A DNA stretch of 64,000 nucleotides from positions 1-64,000 of the forward strand of contig CAYZBG010000012.1 of assembly GCA_964476565.1 (NCBI GenBank). Direction: 5' to 3'. A program made the position numbers and the translations under genes. Below are positions 62,387-64,000 of this stretch, in pieces. This stretch comes from CAMAXB01 sp964476565. GTDB lineage: Bacteria; Verrucomicrobiota; Verrucomicrobiia; Opitutales; Opitutaceae. Within the stretch, counting starts at the first letter, position 1. Each line of letters opens with the position of its first letter. A model generated the notes under the pieces. The model was not told the DNA's origin. It worked only from the letters and a program-made list of their open reading frames with translations, and made no database searches.

Positions 62387-64000
62387 TCAGAAGTCGAAGG
62401 TCGCGCTGAGGAAGAACTGGCGCGGATCCTTGATGCGGTACTGAGCCGGCGTGCCGTCCGCCTGATAGAGGATGGTCTGGAGACCACCGCTCTCGAAGAC
62501 ATCGCGCACGTTGAGCTGCAATTTCATGCGCACCTTGTCCTCGAAGATCCGGCGGGTGTAGGACACCCACAGGTCGGTGCTGGTCTCCGTCGGCAGGTAG
62601 ATCGGACGCGACAGGTCGGGGAATACGATGTTCGCCTGAGTGGCAGTCGGACGGGCGTAGGTCGCCGGATCCAGCAGGCCGTAGTAGCCGCCCACCGCCT
62701 GGTCCTGCCAGCGGACGCTGCCACCGACGGCCCAGCCCTTGAGACGGCCGGATTGGAACGAGTAGTTGGAGATGATGCTCGCCGACCACTCGCGCAGACC
62801 GGGGCTCTTGGTGTCCTGCTGCGCGATGAGCGGGAAGTAGACCGACTCGAAGATGCCGGTGTACGTACTGCTCGGCGTGCTGAGCGCGCCCGTGGTGTTG
62901 GAGTTGGCGTCGGGACTGAAGCCATAACCGCTCCAGAAGCGTCCGAGGAACAATTTGTTGCCGTTGAACCGGGTGATCTCCGTGTTGAGGTCCGGCGCGG
63001 CGAGAGCCTCCCACTGCGGCTTGCGGAAGTTGATCCACTCCTGCAGTTCGCCCACGGCGTCAGAGTAGCGGGCGTCCTGCTGGCCGACGGTCAGCTTGAT
63101 GTTCCAGTTGCGCTTCGGGTTGTAGATCACCTGGACCTCCATGCCCTCGGACCGGTTGGACTCGGTGCCAGCGATCGTGCCGTTGTAGTCCGCCGGGCTC
63201 GGCCACTCGAAGCTGCCGAGCGGGAAGTTACCCCACAGGAGATCCTTGATTTGCTGCTCCATCGCGGCGGTGAGCGGGAAGACGGTGTTGTTGTCGAAGA
63301 ACTCACCGGTCGGATCCTGGCCGTTGCGGATGCGAACAACGTGGCGGGCCCAAGCGAGACCAGCGGAGGTGTCGATGCGCTGGGCGCGGGCAATGGCCGT
63401 GCCGGCCGCGTTGGCCGGAGCGTTCAGGTTGCTGCTCTCGTACCAGTTGATCTTAAAGCTCAGCTTGTTGTTAAACAGGCTGCCACCGATGCCGTAGTCC
63501 TTGCCCTCGCCGGACGGCGTGGGCAGGCGGTTGCCGAAGAAGTCCACCTGCACGCCCGCGGGCGGGTTGAAGTTGTCGGACTCGTTGTAGTGGAAGCTCA
63601 GGTTGCTGAGGAACTCGGCGAAAATGCTGCCATTGTTCACGCGGCGCTCGATGCCCTGCCAGCCGCGGAACGGACGCACCACGACGCCGCGCGTGGAGGT
63701 GCGGCCCGTGACCTCGAACGGATCGCCGAGGTTGTTCCAGAAGCCCGGATTGCCGAAGCCGTTGGTGTAGAGCTGCGGCGTGGTCAGCGTGGTGCCGTCC
63801 GGGTTGCGACCGTTGTAGGTCTGTAGCGTAACCGTGTCCTCGCGCCAGCCGAGGGTCGGGACGATGCGGTTCTTCCAGAGGTAGGCCTGCCAGGCGAAGT
63901 TCTTGGTATCGATCGTGCGCTTGGTCACGCCGTAGTTGCCGCCGGCGTAGAACAGATTCATGCCGTACTCGATGTCGGTCTCGGCGAACTGGCGGGTGTT
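62387..64000 (-). CDS. TonB-dependent receptor, C-terminal part (cut by window edge)
   Basis: The last 538 or so codons of an outer-membrane beta-barrel receptor; the frame stays open through 64000, so the plug domain lies outside the window. The barrel shows alternating aromatic strands (FAEFLSNLSFHYNESDNF; GGSLFNNKLSFKINWYES; WSASIISNYSFQSGRLKGWAVGGSVRWQDQAVGGYYG) and ends in ATFDF with the terminal Phe expected for BAM recognition. The late LQLNVRDVFESGG segment matches the conserved TonB-receptor end region. The substrate is unknown. Large plug-and-barrel receptors of this kind are numerous in Opitutaceae. Confidence 0.92.
   Translation of the reverse strand, partial: NTRQFAETDIEYGMNLFYAGGNYGVTKRTIDTKNFAWQAYLWKNRIVPTLGWREDTVTLQTYNGRNPDGTTLTTPQLYTNGFGNPGFWNNLGDPFEVTGRTSTRGVVVRPFRGWQGIERRVNNGSIFAEFLSNLSFHYNESDNFNPPAGVQVDFFGNRLPTPSGEGKDYGIGGSLFNNKLSFKINWYESSNLNAPANAAGTAIARAQRIDTSAGLAWARHVVRIRNGQDPTGEFFDNNTVFPLTAAMEQQIKDLLWGNFPLGSFEWPSPADYNGTIAGTESNRSEGMEVQVIYNPKRNWNIKLTVGQQDARYSDAVGELQEWINFRKPQWEALAAPDLNTEITRFNGNKLFLGRFWSGYGFSPDANSNTTGALSTPSSTYTGIFESVYFPLIAQQDTKSPGLREWSASIISNYSFQSGRLKGWAVGGSVRWQDQAVGGYYGLLDPATYARPTATQANIVFPDLSRPIYLPTETSTDLWVSYTRRIFEDKVRMKLQLNVRDVFESGGLQTILYQADGTPAQYRIKDPRQFFLSATFDF

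Overview
The window looks like chromosomal DNA from a high-GC member of the Verrucomicrobiota, most likely an Opitutaceae relative. This is inference from gene content: a large TonB-dependent receptor, exported bicupin and DUF3108/DUF3750-type proteins, TMTC-like glycosyltransferases, a MamK-like actin, housekeeping genes of ordinary bacterial type, and many short intergenic repeats. Two runs of exactly 100 N (4852-4951 and 46841-46940) show that it is a scaffolded draft or metagenome assembly. I see no transposase, integrase, phage gene or CRISPR array.

Layout. 1-9 kb: exported alkaline-phosphatase-fold protein, uvrA, a RidA-like protein, gap 1, a lipoprotein solute-binding protein of NMT1/THI5 type, and a divergent amidase / DUF3891 pair facing a metal-dependent amidohydrolase. 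9-15 kb: purine-type NCS2 permease, a double-domain GTP cyclohydrolase II-like protein, a SIS-domain protein and a GltS glutamate symporter. 15-23 kb: a giant AsmA-like envelope protein on the minus strand, then on the plus strand an AI-2E family permease, a zinc-ribbon membrane protein and a fused MBL exonuclease / ATP-dependent DNA ligase. 23-29 kb: exported GH-A-type hydrolase, DUF3108 protein, GT9 heptosyltransferase-like protein overlapping an alkyladenine DNA glycosylase tail-to-tail, an MFS transporter and an anchored coiled-coil protein. 29-34 kb: an RND efflux adaptor and pump, and a small methyltransferase. 34-43 kb: rplU-rpmA, two small proteins of unknown role, the MamK-like filament protein, pheA and scpB on the minus strand, ilvD, pgi and tRNA-Ser(GCT). 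43-50 kb: exported bicupin, selO, a PQQ sugar dehydrogenase cut by gap 2, an SDR cut by gap 2, DUF3592, an iron-type alcohol dehydrogenase paired with an ABM monooxygenase, and an FGE-like protein lacking a key cysteine. 51-64 kb: katG, an AraC regulator with a duplicated upstream motif, DUF3750, an STT3-like GT-C protein, two tandem TMTC-like GT-C/TPR proteins and the C-terminal part of a TonB-dependent receptor.

Several groups look functionally linked: purine/heterocycle uptake and hydrolysis around 5-12 kb (inference), DNA end-processing and ligation at 20-23 kb, an RND efflux pair without its outer-membrane partner at 29-33.5 kb, and a membrane glycosylation group at 55.5-62.3 kb. The most unusual observations are six intergenic tracts built on a strict 7-nt period but with different unit sequences, a three-copy dispersed element with imperfect terminal inverted repeats, the duplicated and degenerate GTP cyclohydrolase II domain, the exonuclease-ligase fusion, and a MamK-like actin with no magnetosome genes in sight.
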